From: Melioribacteraceae bacterium
GTDB lineage: Bacteria; Bacteroidota; Ignavibacteria; Ignavibacteriales; Melioribacteraceae
Assembly: GCA_026983755.1 (NCBI GenBank)
Contig: JALSTL010000200.1
Coordinates: forward strand, 1-30,346
Reading direction: 5' to 3'
Length of the DNA: 30,346 nt
Below the pieces are notes generated by a model. The model was not told where the DNA came from. It saw only the letters and a list, made by a program, of their open reading frames with translations, and ran no database searches. Below are positions 17,403-25,535 of the stretch, in pieces. The translations under genes and the position numbers were made by a program. Position 1 is the stretch's first letter. Every line of letters begins with the position of its first letter.

Positions 17403-18638
17403 TTAATTTCTTTTTATTACAACTACCGTTTTATCGTCTTGATATTTACTGTTTTCCGTAGAAAACTTTAATACGTCGTCAATAATATGAATAGCAATTT
17501 CTTTAGATGATTTTTTCATATTTTTTCTGATAACTCGTTCCAATCTTTTTTCTTCATAAAATTGGTATTTATCATTTGCCGCTTCGGTAATTCCGTCTGT
17601 GTAAATAACCAAAACATCTCCTTGGTCAAAATTCAAACTATCGGTATCATACTTTGAATGAGGTGCCGGACCTAAGAGCGGGCCTGTAGGACTTAAATAA
17701 GTTAAACGTCTGGATTTTCCTTTAATAAAAATGGGAGGATTATGCCCGGCATTGGCAAAAAGCATAAGACCTTTATTATCGTCTGAAATTTCACCGTAAA
17801 AAAGTGTTGAAAATTTATCATCGCTGAAAATTTTATTAACCAATTCATTCATTCGTTTCATCATGGGAGAAATTTTCATTTGTAAATTACCAGCCATTCT
17901 TATGGCACCGGAAATATACATAGCTTCTGCAGAAGCGCTTAAACCTTTTGAAGCGGCGTCTCCAACAACAATACCAAGCCTTTCTTCGTCGTTACCAATT
18001 TTTATATAATCGTAAAAATCACCTCCTACAATTTCCGCAGGCATTGTTATACCGAATATTTCGTAAGAGTGAAAAATGTATTCGTGTTCCGGCAAAATAC
18101 TTTTTTGTAATTGTTTTGCTTTGTCTATGTTTGCTATCAAATTGCTTCTTGACGAATAAAGTCTGCGTTCTCTTATTTTGGAGGTTAAAACCGTTGCAAC
18201 AATATTAAGAACATAACGTAATTCTCTGTCAATCATTTCTTTACTGCTAACGGAAAGTAAATATTCGTAATATTCTTTACCATTAATTCTTTTTTTATCG
18301 CCAATTCCGGAAGCTGAAAATTTGATAATTCCTTTATCTTTTAATAATTGATTTGTCTCGGTTGCAAGTATTGTTCTATCTTCGGAAATTCTATCGAATA
18401 TAGGATAATTGCCAATTAAAAGTTCAAAATCTTTTTTAATTTTTTTTACCGAACCGAGTTGAAGCAAAAGTTTATACGATTTTTTTTCCGTATCCAATTT
18501 ATAAATTCTTCCGCCGTTAATATTTATTTTTGCACTGTTCACAAGTTGTTTTAATACTTCGATAAGTAAATCTTTTTCCGTTTCGAAATTTTTTGAAGCC
18601 AATGCATCTATTGTTTTGAATAATCTTTTTTGTTCCAT
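17403..18638 (-). CDS. GAF plus SpoIIE/RsbU-type serine phosphatase
   Basis: The protein is a 411-aa PP2C-like phosphatase of the SpoIIE/RsbU class, which normally dephosphorylates an anti-sigma-factor antagonist. The N-terminal 155 residues look like a GAF-type sensor; a helical connector ending KAKQLQKSILPE precedes the catalytic part. The metal-binding residues are intact: GGDFYD (Asp207), GDAASKG, FANAGHNPP and YTDGITEA (Asp348). There is no membrane segment. It is the first gene of the operon with pduS and pduT (7-nt gap). Its partner, an anti-sigma antagonist or kinase, is not in the window. The pairing with a microcompartment electron conduit is unusual. Confidence 0.87.
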   Translation of the reverse strand: MEQKRLFKTIDALASKNFETEKDLLIEVLKQLVNSAKININGGRIYKLDTEKKSYKLLLQLGSVKKIKKDFELLIGNYPIFDRISEDRTILATETNQLLKDKGIIKFSASGIGDKKRINGKEYYEYLLSVSSKEMIDRELRYVLNIVATVLTSKIRERRLYSSRSNLIANIDKAKQLQKSILPEHEYIFHSYEIFGITMPAEIVGGDFYDYIKIGNDEERLGIVVGDAASKGLSASAEAMYISGAIRMAGNLQMKISPMMKRMNELVNKIFSDDKFSTLFYGEISDDNKGLMLFANAGHNPPIFIKGKSRRLTYLSPTGPLLGPAPHSKYDTDSLNFDQGDVLVIYTDGITEAANDKYQFYEEKRLERVIRKNMKKSSKEIAIHIIDDVLKFSTENSKYQDDKTVVVIKRN

Positions 18639-18893
18639 GTTAATATTTGTTTTGATTTGTAAATATTACACTTAAATATAATAAGAATCAATTTGATTAT
18701 GTGAATAATATTTTAAGAGTTTATTTTTCAATTAGAATTTATTTAGTAGAAAAATATTATTCCATATAGCTTTTCGTAACTATCTTTTATATGATAAATT
18801 AACTTGGAATTCGATACTTGTAAAATTTTTCATTTTACCTTTATTTGACATAATTGTAATTATTAGATATTTTATGCTGAAAATTATAAAGAA

Positions 18894-18902
18894 TGCTATA
18901 AT
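18894..18902 (+). promoter_or_regulatory. Extended -10 promoter of the SLC13 transporter gene
   Basis: TGCTATAAT is a perfect extended -10 element, placing transcription start near 18909. A second possible pair lies just upstream: TTGACA (18845-18850), a 17-nt spacer, then TATTTT (18868-18873). Both read toward the transporter, 70-130 nt before its ATG. Confidence 0.45.
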
Positions 18903-18911
18903 TACCGTAAG

Positions 18912-18948
18912 TTCGAAAGTTAAATTAAGATTCGAAAGTTAAATTAAG
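18912..18948 (+). repeat. 18-nt direct tandem repeat in the SLC13 leader
   Basis: TTCGAAAGTTAAATTAAG occurs twice without mismatch at 18912-18929 and 18931-18948, separated by a single A (19-nt period). It begins at about the predicted transcription start and ends some 15 nt before the ribosome site, where an operator or leader control element would be expected. Confidence 0.75.
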
Positions 18949-18975
18949 AATTGATATATAAAAAGGATTTTTACT

Positions 18976-20412
18976 ATGGAAACATTGTCCAGATTAAAAT
19001 CTTTCGGTTTATTCGGCGGTATAATTATTTTCTTTATAATTTTATTGTTACCGGTACCAAACGGAATGAAAATTGCATCGTGGCATACAACGGCTGTTGC
19101 ATTGTTAATGGCGGTATTTTGGATTACCGAAGCTATTCCATTATATGTTACGGCTTTAATTCCAGTAATATTATTTCCGCTATTACAAATCTCAACAATT
19201 CGTCAAACAACCGCACCGTTCGGACATCCGCTTATATTTTTATTTTTAGGTGGATTTTTATTAGCCGAAGCTATTCAGAAATGGGGACTACATAAACGTA
19301 TAGCATTAAAAATAATCAAATTCATTGGTGTTAGTCCTAAAAAAATTATAGCCGGCTTTATGCTGTCGTCTGCCTTTTTAAGTATGTGGATTAGCAATAC
19401 GGCAACAACTTTAATGATGCTTCCAATCGGTTTATCGGTAATTTCCGTAATAAAATCTTCTGCAAGTTTAACAAGTAAAGAACAAAGAAATTTTTCCGTT
19501 GCTTTATTGCTTTCAATTGCTTATTCCAGCAGCATCGGGGGTATCACAACATTAATCGGAACTCCGCCGAATGCTCTTATGTCCGCATTTATGATGGAAA
19601 CTTACAAAATTGACGTTGGTTTTGCAAAATGGATGCTTATAGGTTTTCCCTTTACTGTAATTACATTACCTTTAACATACATACTTTTAACAAAAGTAAT
19701 TTTTAAGTTGGACATTAATTTAAATCTAAATGCTTCCATAGTTGAAAACGAAATAAAAAAAATAGGGGAAATAACTTTTGAAGAACGGATAGTGGAAATT
19801 GTTTTTTTTCTAACTGCAATATTTTGGATATTCCGTCCGTTCCTAACAAAATATATTCACGGTCTCTCGGATTCTGCTATTGCAATATTTGCTTCTATTG
19901 TTCTTTTCATTATTCCAAGCTCAAAAAAATCCACTATTCTTGAATGGAAAGATTCAAAAAACATTTCATGGGGAATTTTAATTTTATTCGGAGGCGGTTT
20001 ATCGCTTGCCGAAGGTATTAAAAACAGCGGACTTTCCGCATGGATTGCCAAAGCAATTTTAAGCACGGGAAATATTCCAATTATAGTAATGATTGTTTTG
20101 CTAACTGCTGCAATTATTTTTTTAACGGAATTAACAAGCAATACTGCAACAACCGCTGCATTTCTTCCGATTATTGCTTCCATCGGTGTTGGAATGGGAA
20201 TTAATCCTTTGCAATTTGTTGTTCCGGCAACAATTGCCGCAAGTTGTGCTTTTATGTTGCCAGTTGCCACTCCTCCCAATGCAATTATTTTCAGTAGTAA
20301 AGAAATAAGAATTAAAGATATGACTCGTGCCGGAATTCTTTTGAATATAACTTTTGTTGTTATTATTGTATTGCTTAGTAGTTTGTTGGGCGGTGTTGTA
20401 TTTGGATATTAA
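18976..20412 (+). CDS. SLC13/DASS-family sodium:dicarboxylate symporter
   Basis: This 478-aa inner-membrane transporter belongs to the divalent anion:Na+ symporter family, which imports C4-dicarboxylates, citrate or sulfate. Two inverted repeats each carry the Ser-Asn-Thr signature: SNTATT at 140-145 and again at 388-393. The matching GTPPNAL and ATPPNAI loops are typical for the sodium- and substrate-binding tips. About 11 membrane helices are visible. The start ATG has AAAGGA 8 nt upstream. SNT in both repeats is usual for dicarboxylate carriers, so succinate, fumarate or malate uptake is more likely than sulfate; this is inference. It is transcribed alone and divergent from the phosphatase operon. 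Confidence 0.9.
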   Translation: METLSRLKSFGLFGGIIIFFIILLLPVPNGMKIASWHTTAVALLMAVFWITEAIPLYVTALIPVILFPLLQISTIRQTTAPFGHPLIFLFLGGFLLAEAIQKWGLHKRIALKIIKFIGVSPKKIIAGFMLSSAFLSMWISNTATTLMMLPIGLSVISVIKSSASLTSKEQRNFSVALLLSIAYSSSIGGITTLIGTPPNALMSAFMMETYKIDVGFAKWMLIGFPFTVITLPLTYILLTKVIFKLDINLNLNASIVENEIKKIGEITFEERIVEIVFFLTAIFWIFRPFLTKYIHGLSDSAIAIFASIVLFIIPSSKKSTILEWKDSKNISWGILILFGGGLSLAEGIKNSGLSAWIAKAILSTGNIPIIVMIVLLTAAIIFLTELTSNTATTAAFLPIIASIGVGMGINPLQFVVPATIAASCAFMLPVATPPNAIIFSSKEIRIKDMTRAGILLNITFVVIIVLLSSLLGGVVFGY

Positions 20413-20606
20413 ACCATTTAAATTTAAACTATACGGGAACAATCATAAAAGTATTTCGGTTAAATATAATATTATTTACAATACAATTTTTTTTTGAAGA
20501 TAAAAATTGTTTGTAATTTAAACTTAATATTACTTTGTTTAGGAATTGTATTAGAGTATTCAAATGTTTATTTTAAGTATATTCTTAAAAATAATTCGGG
20601 CATAAT

Positions 20607-21494
20607 ATGAAAAGAACAATTGCGTTTATAATGTTATTATTCTCTACAATTTCTTTGGCTCAGGAGTTAAATGCAAAAGTAACGGTAAATTTCGAGCAGT
20701 TGCCTGCCGCTTATAAAGACAAATTGGAAAATTTTGCCAAAGACGTTCAAGAATATTTAAACAATAATAAATTCAGTAATAACGATTGGGAAGGAGAAGC
20801 TATTGAATGTAGCTTTAACATATTTTTTACATCCGCTTCCGATGAATCAAAATATCAAGCTCAAGTTGTGGTTGTTAGTCAAAGACCCATTTATCGGTCA
20901 AAACAAAAAGCTATAATGTTAAAAGTTTCCGACCCCAATTGGAAATTCGAATATAATAAAAGTCAAGCTTTCTATTACAATGAAAGTGAATTTAATCCGC
21001 TTTTAAGCTTTTTGGATTATTATGCTTATTTAATTATCGGAATGGATTTGGATTCATACAATCCTATGGGTGGAACGGAAGTTTTTACCAAAGCGGCAAA
21101 TATTGCAACGTTAGGTGCAAGCAGCGGATATTCAAAAGGTTGGGCAATTGAAACTTCCAATTATAATAAACGCAGTGTTGTTGACGATTTGCTTAGAACA
21201 AGATTCCAAAAATTCAGAATGGCACTTTATGATTACTACTATAACGGTTTGGATATTTTAAAAGAAGATCCGAAACTGGCAAATGAAAATATTGCAAAGT
21301 TGGTTTATACTTTGGAAAAATTAGAAGACAAAGTAGGAAGAATGAATATTTTACTTAGAGTCTTTTTTGATACGAAACATAAAGAACTTTATGCATATTG
21401 TAAAAGTAACCCGGATAAAACTTTACTAAAACGATTAATAAGAATTGATCCCTCACATACAACTACGTATGAGCAGAAGAAGGATAAACAATAG
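20607..21494 (+). CDS. porD: PorD-family (DUF4835) protein associated with type IX secretion
   Basis: This 295-aa protein has a cleavable signal peptide (FSTISLAQ, then ELNAKV), so it is periplasmic or outer-membrane associated. The pattern matches DUF4835, called PorD in type IX secretion studies: QELNAKVTVN start, VVVSQRPIYRS, an FNPLLSFLDYYAYLIIGMDLDS core, GYSKGW, FRMALYDYYYNGLDI and MNILLRVFFDTKHKE near the end. PorD is required for gliding or secretion in some Bacteroidota, but its exact role is not known. It is monocistronic, with a terminator just after it and no other type IX gene adjacent. Its presence is one of the best lineage hints in the window. Confidence 0.87.
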   Translation: MKRTIAFIMLLFSTISLAQELNAKVTVNFEQLPAAYKDKLENFAKDVQEYLNNNKFSNNDWEGEAIECSFNIFFTSASDESKYQAQVVVVSQRPIYRSKQKAIMLKVSDPNWKFEYNKSQAFYYNESEFNPLLSFLDYYAYLIIGMDLDSYNPMGGTEVFTKAANIATLGASSGYSKGWAIETSNYNKRSVVDDLLRTRFQKFRMALYDYYYNGLDILKEDPKLANENIAKLVYTLEKLEDKVGRMNILLRVFFDTKHKELYAYCKSNPDKTLLKRLIRIDPSHTTTYEQKKDKQ

Positions 21495-21513
21495 CAATTT
21501 TAGTCAAAAAATA

Positions 21514-21544
21514 AAAAAACCCTTTCATACGTAAAGGGTTTTTT
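21514..21544. terminator. Bidirectional terminator between porD and the acyltransferase
   Basis: AAAAAACCCTTT (21514-21525) and AAAGGGTTTTTT (21533-21544) form a perfect 12-bp stem with a 7-nt loop. It has a T run on each strand, which suits termination of the two convergent genes on either side. Confidence 0.92.
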
Positions 21545-21559
21545 AGTGGTAAAAATCTT

Positions 21560-22681
21560 TTAGATATCTTTTTGATAAACTCTGTATTTTTTATATAATT
21601 CACCGTTCATTGCTTTGGCACCTCGGTTCATCATGTCGTTATCTTCAAGTATCCAACTGGCTTCACCTTTAAGAATTCCAATTTTTTCAGCACGTTTTGC
21701 AATTTCATAATAAAAAACAGCATCCAAACCTTTCTTCTGGTATTCTGGAATTATCCCAAGCGTGATAATTCTTGCCCAAGTTATATTTTTCTTTTGAGTA
21801 AATAGTTTAATAAATCCAAATGGAAATAAGCGACCGTTCATATTAATAAATATTTCATTGTAATCTAGCATACCAAGGGCAAATCCGATTGTTTTGCCGT
21901 CAATTTCTCCGAATAAAACTATTTCCGGTTGAATTAAAGGTTTTAAGTTAGAAGCCAATAAATCTATCTCTTCTTCTGTCATAGGAATAAATCCCCAATT
22001 AGGAGCCCATGCACTATTGTAAACATATTTTACTTTTTCAAGTTCGGACTTAAAATTTTTCATATCGACGGTACGAATTTTTAATCCGGCTCTTTTTTTT
22101 GCAATTTCGGCAATTCTAACTAATTTTTCAGAAGCTAACATTTTTTTATTATCAATTCTGTAAGCCAATAAGTCTTTAATTTTTTTCAATCCGTAATTTT
22201 CTAATAAATCCATATAATATTTAGGATTATAAGTCATCATCAATCTCGGCGGATCATCAAATCCTTCAATCAGCAATGCATACTCGTCATTACTGGAAGG
22301 ATTTGCCGGACCACGCATTGCATCCAGACCTTTATTTTTCAACCACTTCTCTGCTTCTGCCAATAGTTTGTTAGCTACCTGTTGGTCGTTAATAGATTCG
22401 AAAAATCCGAAAAAGCCGATGTTTTCGTTATGAGTTTTATTATGAGCATCATTTTTTATTGCCGCAATTCTACCGGCAAGTTTACCGTCTTTTTCCGCCA
22501 AAAACATTTCCATTTCTGCTTCTTTGAAAAACGGATTTTTCTTTTTATCAAGAATTTGTTTCTTCTCCATAAATAGGGGCGGGACCCAATTTTTATCTCC
22601 ATTATAAACAACCCAAGGGAACTTTAAAAATTGTTTGAATTCTTTTTTTGTTTTAACGGGTTTTACACTAATATTGCTCAT
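21560..22681 (-). CDS. GNAT-like N-acyltransferase, candidate bacterial ceramide synthase (bCerS)
   Basis: This 373-aa cytoplasmic protein has a GNAT-type acyltransferase plan, with FLAEKDGKLAGRIAAI (about 79-94) in the N-terminal half and FALGMLDYNEIF plus ARIITLGIIPEYQKKGLDAVFYYEIAKRAE in the C-terminal half, where the acyl-CoA pyrophosphate loop would lie. Between them is a distinctive GLDAMRGPANPSSNDEYALLIEGF block found in uncharacterised relatives. AAGGAG precedes the ATG by 7 nt. It follows serine palmitoyltransferase by 63 nt in the same direction. In Caulobacter the ceramide synthase bCerS is a GNAT-like protein linked to spt and cerR, so N-acylation of 3-oxosphinganine is the best guess. 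That assignment rests mainly on context. Confidence 0.72.
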   Translation of the reverse strand: MSNISVKPVKTKKEFKQFLKFPWVVYNGDKNWVPPLFMEKKQILDKKKNPFFKEAEMEMFLAEKDGKLAGRIAAIKNDAHNKTHNENIGFFGFFESINDQQVANKLLAEAEKWLKNKGLDAMRGPANPSSNDEYALLIEGFDDPPRLMMTYNPKYYMDLLENYGLKKIKDLLAYRIDNKKMLASEKLVRIAEIAKKRAGLKIRTVDMKNFKSELEKVKYVYNSAWAPNWGFIPMTEEEIDLLASNLKPLIQPEIVLFGEIDGKTIGFALGMLDYNEIFINMNGRLFPFGFIKLFTQKKNITWARIITLGIIPEYQKKGLDAVFYYEIAKRAEKIGILKGEASWILEDNDMMNRGAKAMNGELYKKYRVYQKDI

Positions 22682-22744
22682 AATTCATCTCCTTAAAATA
22701 AAAAGCATATCAAAACGATATACATAATTATTTTTAATTATAAT

Positions 22745-23935
22745 TTAAATCAAACCTAATTTTTTACCCACTCTTTCAAAAGTATCAATAATTTTTTCCA
22801 GATGATGTTCCTCGTGTGTAGCCATGTAGCTTGTTCTCATCATTTGTCTTCCTTCAGGAACACCGGGCGGAACAAACACATTAACAAAAATACCTTCGTC
22901 ATATAACATTTTCCACATTTGCAAAGCAATATCATCGTTGCCAACAATAACGGGAACAATGCCGGTTCTTCCTTCAATTACATTAAAACCGGAATTGATA
23001 AAGCCTTCTCTTATTTTTTGTGCATTACTAATAAGTTTTTCTACTCTTTCGGGTTCTTGTTCTAAAATTTCCAAAGCGGCTAATGCGGCAGCTACGGAAG
23101 AAGGAGTTGGTGATGCACTAAAAATTAGAGCCGGAGCAAAATGTTTGATATAATTTATTACTTTGGCATCACCAGCAACAAAGCCACCCAAACTGGCAAA
23201 TGTTTTGCTAAAAGTTCCCATTGTTAAATCCACATCATCAACCATATCAAATTCACTTGCCGTTCCTCTTCCGCCTTTGCCAATTACACCAACAGCATGT
23301 GCGTCGTCTATTAACGTTTTGGCATTATTTGCTTTGGCCAATTCAACTAATTTCGGTAAATCAACTATTTCTCCGCCTGTGCTGAAAACACCGTCACTTA
23401 TAATTAATTTAGGTTCTTCCTTGGGTAATTTTTCTAAAACTCGTTCAAGGTCTTTCATACTATTATGTTTATACCTAACAATATTTACACCCATACCTTT
23501 TGCAATAAAATTACCTGCAACAATACATGCATGATTATCCTTATCAGAAACAATGTGTTCGCCTCTGTGAACAAGAGTGGGAATTATTGCTTGGGCGGTT
23601 TGGTAACCGGTGCTTATTAACAGAACCGCTTCTTTACCGAGAAATTTTGCCAATTTTTTTTCAAGTTTTACATGCAAGTCAATTGTTCCGGTCAAATATC
23701 TTGAACCCGAACAACCTGTACCGTATTTGTGAACTGCATTTATTGCAGCTTCTCTTACTTTCGGATGAGCAGTTAATCCCAAATAATTATTTGAGCCGGC
23801 CATAATAACTTTTCTGCCTTCAATATAAACTTCCGGACCTTCATTTTCTTGAATTTCCCTGAAGTACGGATAAATACCTGCCTCTTTAACATCATCGGCT
23901 CTGGTAAAATCATAACATTTTTTAAATAAATCCAA
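22745..23935 (-). CDS. spt: Serine palmitoyltransferase-like PLP enzyme
   Basis: A 396-aa alpha-oxoamine synthase that condenses an amino acid with an acyl thioester; the close relatives are serine palmitoyltransferase, KBL and AONS. The internal PLP lysine is Lys244 in [12 protein letters not shown]. The cofactor residues DNHAC (His135) and DDAHAVG (Asp211, His213) are present. The N-terminal [19 protein letters not shown] and GSNNYLGL stretches look like the Bacteroidota SPT subgroup rather than KBL. The start is TTG (23933-23935) with GGAGG 5 nt upstream; no nearby in-frame ATG exists. It would make 3-oxosphinganine from serine and palmitoyl-CoA. The context (acyltransferase and reductase neighbours) favours SPT over KBL, where a threonine dehydrogenase would be expected. 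Confidence 0.87.
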   Translation of the reverse strand: MDLFKKCYDFTRADDVKEAGIYPYFREIQENEGPEVYIEGRKVIMAGSNNYLGLTAHPKVREAAINAVHKYGTGCSGSRYLTGTIDLHVKLEKKLAKFLGKEAVLLISTGYQTAQAIIPTLVHRGEHIVSDKDNHACIVAGNFIAKGMGVNIVRYKHNSMKDLERVLEKLPKEEPKLIISDGVFSTGGEIVDLPKLVELAKANNAKTLIDDAHAVGVIGKGGRGTASEFDMVDDVDLTMGTFSKTFASLGGFVAGDAKVINYIKHFAPALIFSASPTPSSVAAALAALEILEQEPERVEKLISNAQKIREGFINSGFNVIEGRTGIVPVIVGNDDIALQMWKMLYDEGIFVNVFVPPGVPEGRQMMRTSYMATHEEHHLEKIIDTFERVGKKLGLI

Positions 23936-23940
23936 ACTAT

Positions 23941-23945
23941 CCTCC
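23941..23945 (-). promoter_or_regulatory. Ribosome binding site deciding the TTG start of spt
   Basis: GGAGG on the minus strand lies 5 nt before TTG 23933-23935. The encoded [10 protein letters not shown] start has the length and composition expected for the N-terminal helix of SPT, so TTG is the likely initiator. Confidence 0.65.
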
Positions 23946-24036
23946 GATTAAAATAAACTATTTTTCTTTATATTTACAGATTAGTAAATTTTCCAAAAAA
24001 AAAACTATCATTATAAATAACTAAAATCAAATAAAA

Positions 24037-25029
24037 ATGAAAAATAAGAAAATAGCTGTTGTAACTGGCGGAACAGGTTTTGTAGGAAGTCACCTGGTTG
24101 ATCTTCTTTTGGAAAAAGATTTTCATGTTAAATGTATTACTCGAAAAACAAGTAACCTTAGATGGTTAAAAGGCAAAAACGTTGATATTTATGATTGCGG
24201 ATTATTCAACAAAGATGAATTAAAAAAAGTTTTGGCAAATGCAAATTATTTGTTTCATGTTGCCGGTGTTGTTCGCTCCAAAAATAAAAAAGGTTTTTTT
24301 AAAGGTAATGTTGAAACTACAAAAAATCTACTGGAAGCCACGGCAGAAATAAATCCTGATATTGAAAAAATAATTATAGTAAGCAGTTTAACCGCTTGCG
24401 GTCCGTCGTTAAACGGTAAACCGTGCACGGAAAAAACAACACCGCATCCAATTACCACTTACGGTAAAAGTAAACTAGCAGAAGAAGAATTAGCCAAATC
24501 TTTTTTCGATAAACTACCGATTACCATTTGCAGAGCACCGGCTCTTTACGGAGAAAGAGAAACGGATATTTACGCAATGTTCAAAGGGTTTCAAAAAGGT
24601 ATTATGACGTTGGTTGGTTTTAACAATAAAAAACTTAGCTTGTTAAATGGTAGAGATTTTGTAAACGGTTTATATTTGGCAGCTCTTTCAAATAAAACTA
24701 GCGGTGAAATTTATTTCATTAGTTCCGAAAAAATTTATGATTGGAATATTATCAGTAACGAAATGGAAAAAGCTATCGGTAAAAAAGCAATCAGATTAAG
24801 AATACCGCATTTTATTATTTATATATTAGGTGCTGTTTCTCACTTCTTAAATTATTTTACTTCCAAACCCGCTACCTTTAATTTGGAAAAGGCTAAAGAT
24901 TTTGTGCAAGAAAATTGGACTTGTGATGTTTCAAAAGCTAAAAGAGATTTTAACTACAAACAACAAATATCACTTTCCGAAGGTATAAAAAGTACTGTCG
25001 ATTGGTACAGAAAAAATGATTGGTTATAG
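24037..25029 (+). CDS. NAD(P)-dependent epimerase/dehydratase-like reductase, candidate ceramide reductase CerR
   Basis: This 330-aa extended short-chain dehydrogenase has the Rossmann loop VVTGGTGFVGSHL (Gly11, 14, 17) and the catalytic Tyr-x3-Lys (Tyr142, Lys146, in TYGKSK) with Ser116/117 before it. The C-terminal half is variable and includes a hydrophobic IIYILGAVSHFLNYF stretch that may touch the membrane. It is divergent from spt across 101 nt. In Caulobacter an atypical extended SDR (CerR) reduces the 3-keto group after N-acylation; this protein is the right kind of enzyme beside the right genes. A sugar-nucleotide epimerase or sterol-type dehydrogenase role cannot be excluded from sequence alone. 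No Shine-Dalgarno is seen. Confidence 0.8.
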   Translation: MKNKKIAVVTGGTGFVGSHLVDLLLEKDFHVKCITRKTSNLRWLKGKNVDIYDCGLFNKDELKKVLANANYLFHVAGVVRSKNKKGFFKGNVETTKNLLEATAEINPDIEKIIIVSSLTACGPSLNGKPCTEKTTPHPITTYGKSKLAEEELAKSFFDKLPITICRAPALYGERETDIYAMFKGFQKGIMTLVGFNNKKLSLLNGRDFVNGLYLAALSNKTSGEIYFISSEKIYDWNIISNEMEKAIGKKAIRLRIPHFIIYILGAVSHFLNYFTSKPATFNLEKAKDFVQENWTCDVSKAKRDFNYKQQISLSEGIKSTVDWYRKNDWL

Positions 25030-25100
25030 TTTTTACATTAGATATTTAATCCGATTTTTTTAAATTTGCAATCCACTTTTTAAATAAAAAAAAGAGTAAA

Positions 25101-25535
25101 ATGAAACTATCTTATATTGATACCGGTAATTTCTTAAGAAGTCTTTTGATACTTATTAAAAAAGATAATATAATTCATAAAAAAGAAGTTGAACTGCTAA
25201 AAAAAATTGGTAATGAATTAGGCTTTGAAAAAGAATTCTACGAAAAAACAGTTGAGGAATTTTTATTGAAAGATAAAATTGATTTATCAATTCCCAAATT
25301 CTCTTCGGTTAAAGTTACAATCAAATTTATTTACGACGCTATTAAAATGGGTTTTGTAGATAATTATTTTCACATTAAAGAACTCGAATGGTTATATGAT
25401 GTTGCAACAAAAAACAAAATACCTTCAAAATTTATAGACAAAAAAATAATTGAATATTTAAGAATATATCCCGAAAAGAAAAAAGAACTTGCGGATAAAT
25501 GTTATAAAAGACTGAAGAGAAAATATAGAATTTAA
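25101..25535 (+). CDS. Small TerB-like alpha-helical protein
   Basis: This 144-aa all-helical, Lys-rich soluble protein has no signal peptide or membrane segment. The pattern of an N-terminal LLILIKKDNIIHKKEVELLKKIG helix pair, followed by charged helices with a second internal repeat (VDNYFHIKELEWLYDVA), looks like the TerB/DjlA-N fold found near tellurite-resistance and membrane-stress genes. The similarity is to the fold only and I cannot name a function. It follows the CerR-like gene by 71 nt on the same strand and may be co-transcribed with it. The start ATG is preceded by AAAAAAGAGTAAA, a weak ribosome site. Confidence 0.6.
   Translation: MKLSYIDTGNFLRSLLILIKKDNIIHKKEVELLKKIGNELGFEKEFYEKTVEEFLLKDKIDLSIPKFSSVKVTIKFIYDAIKMGFVDNYFHIKELEWLYDVATKNKIPSKFIDKKIIEYLRIYPEKKKELADKCYKRLKRKYRI

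Larger units (their letters stand above)
18639..18975. other. 337-bp divergent intergenic region
   Basis: This AT-rich gap separates the leftward phosphatase operon from the rightward SLC13 transporter. It holds a likely rightward promoter and a tandem repeat, listed separately. I found no RNA gene or open frame of note in the left 200 bp, which presumably contain the promoter of the phosphatase-pduS-pduT operon. Confidence 0.6.

Noticed and set aside
19857..20279. 140-codon minus-strand frame inside the SLC13 gene
   Set aside because: It mirrors membrane-helix codons of the transporter, and both SNT repeats prove the plus-strand frame.
23163..23534. 123-codon plus-strand frame opposite spt
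   Set aside because: It is antisense to a well-supported PLP enzyme and has no homologous motif or ribosome site.
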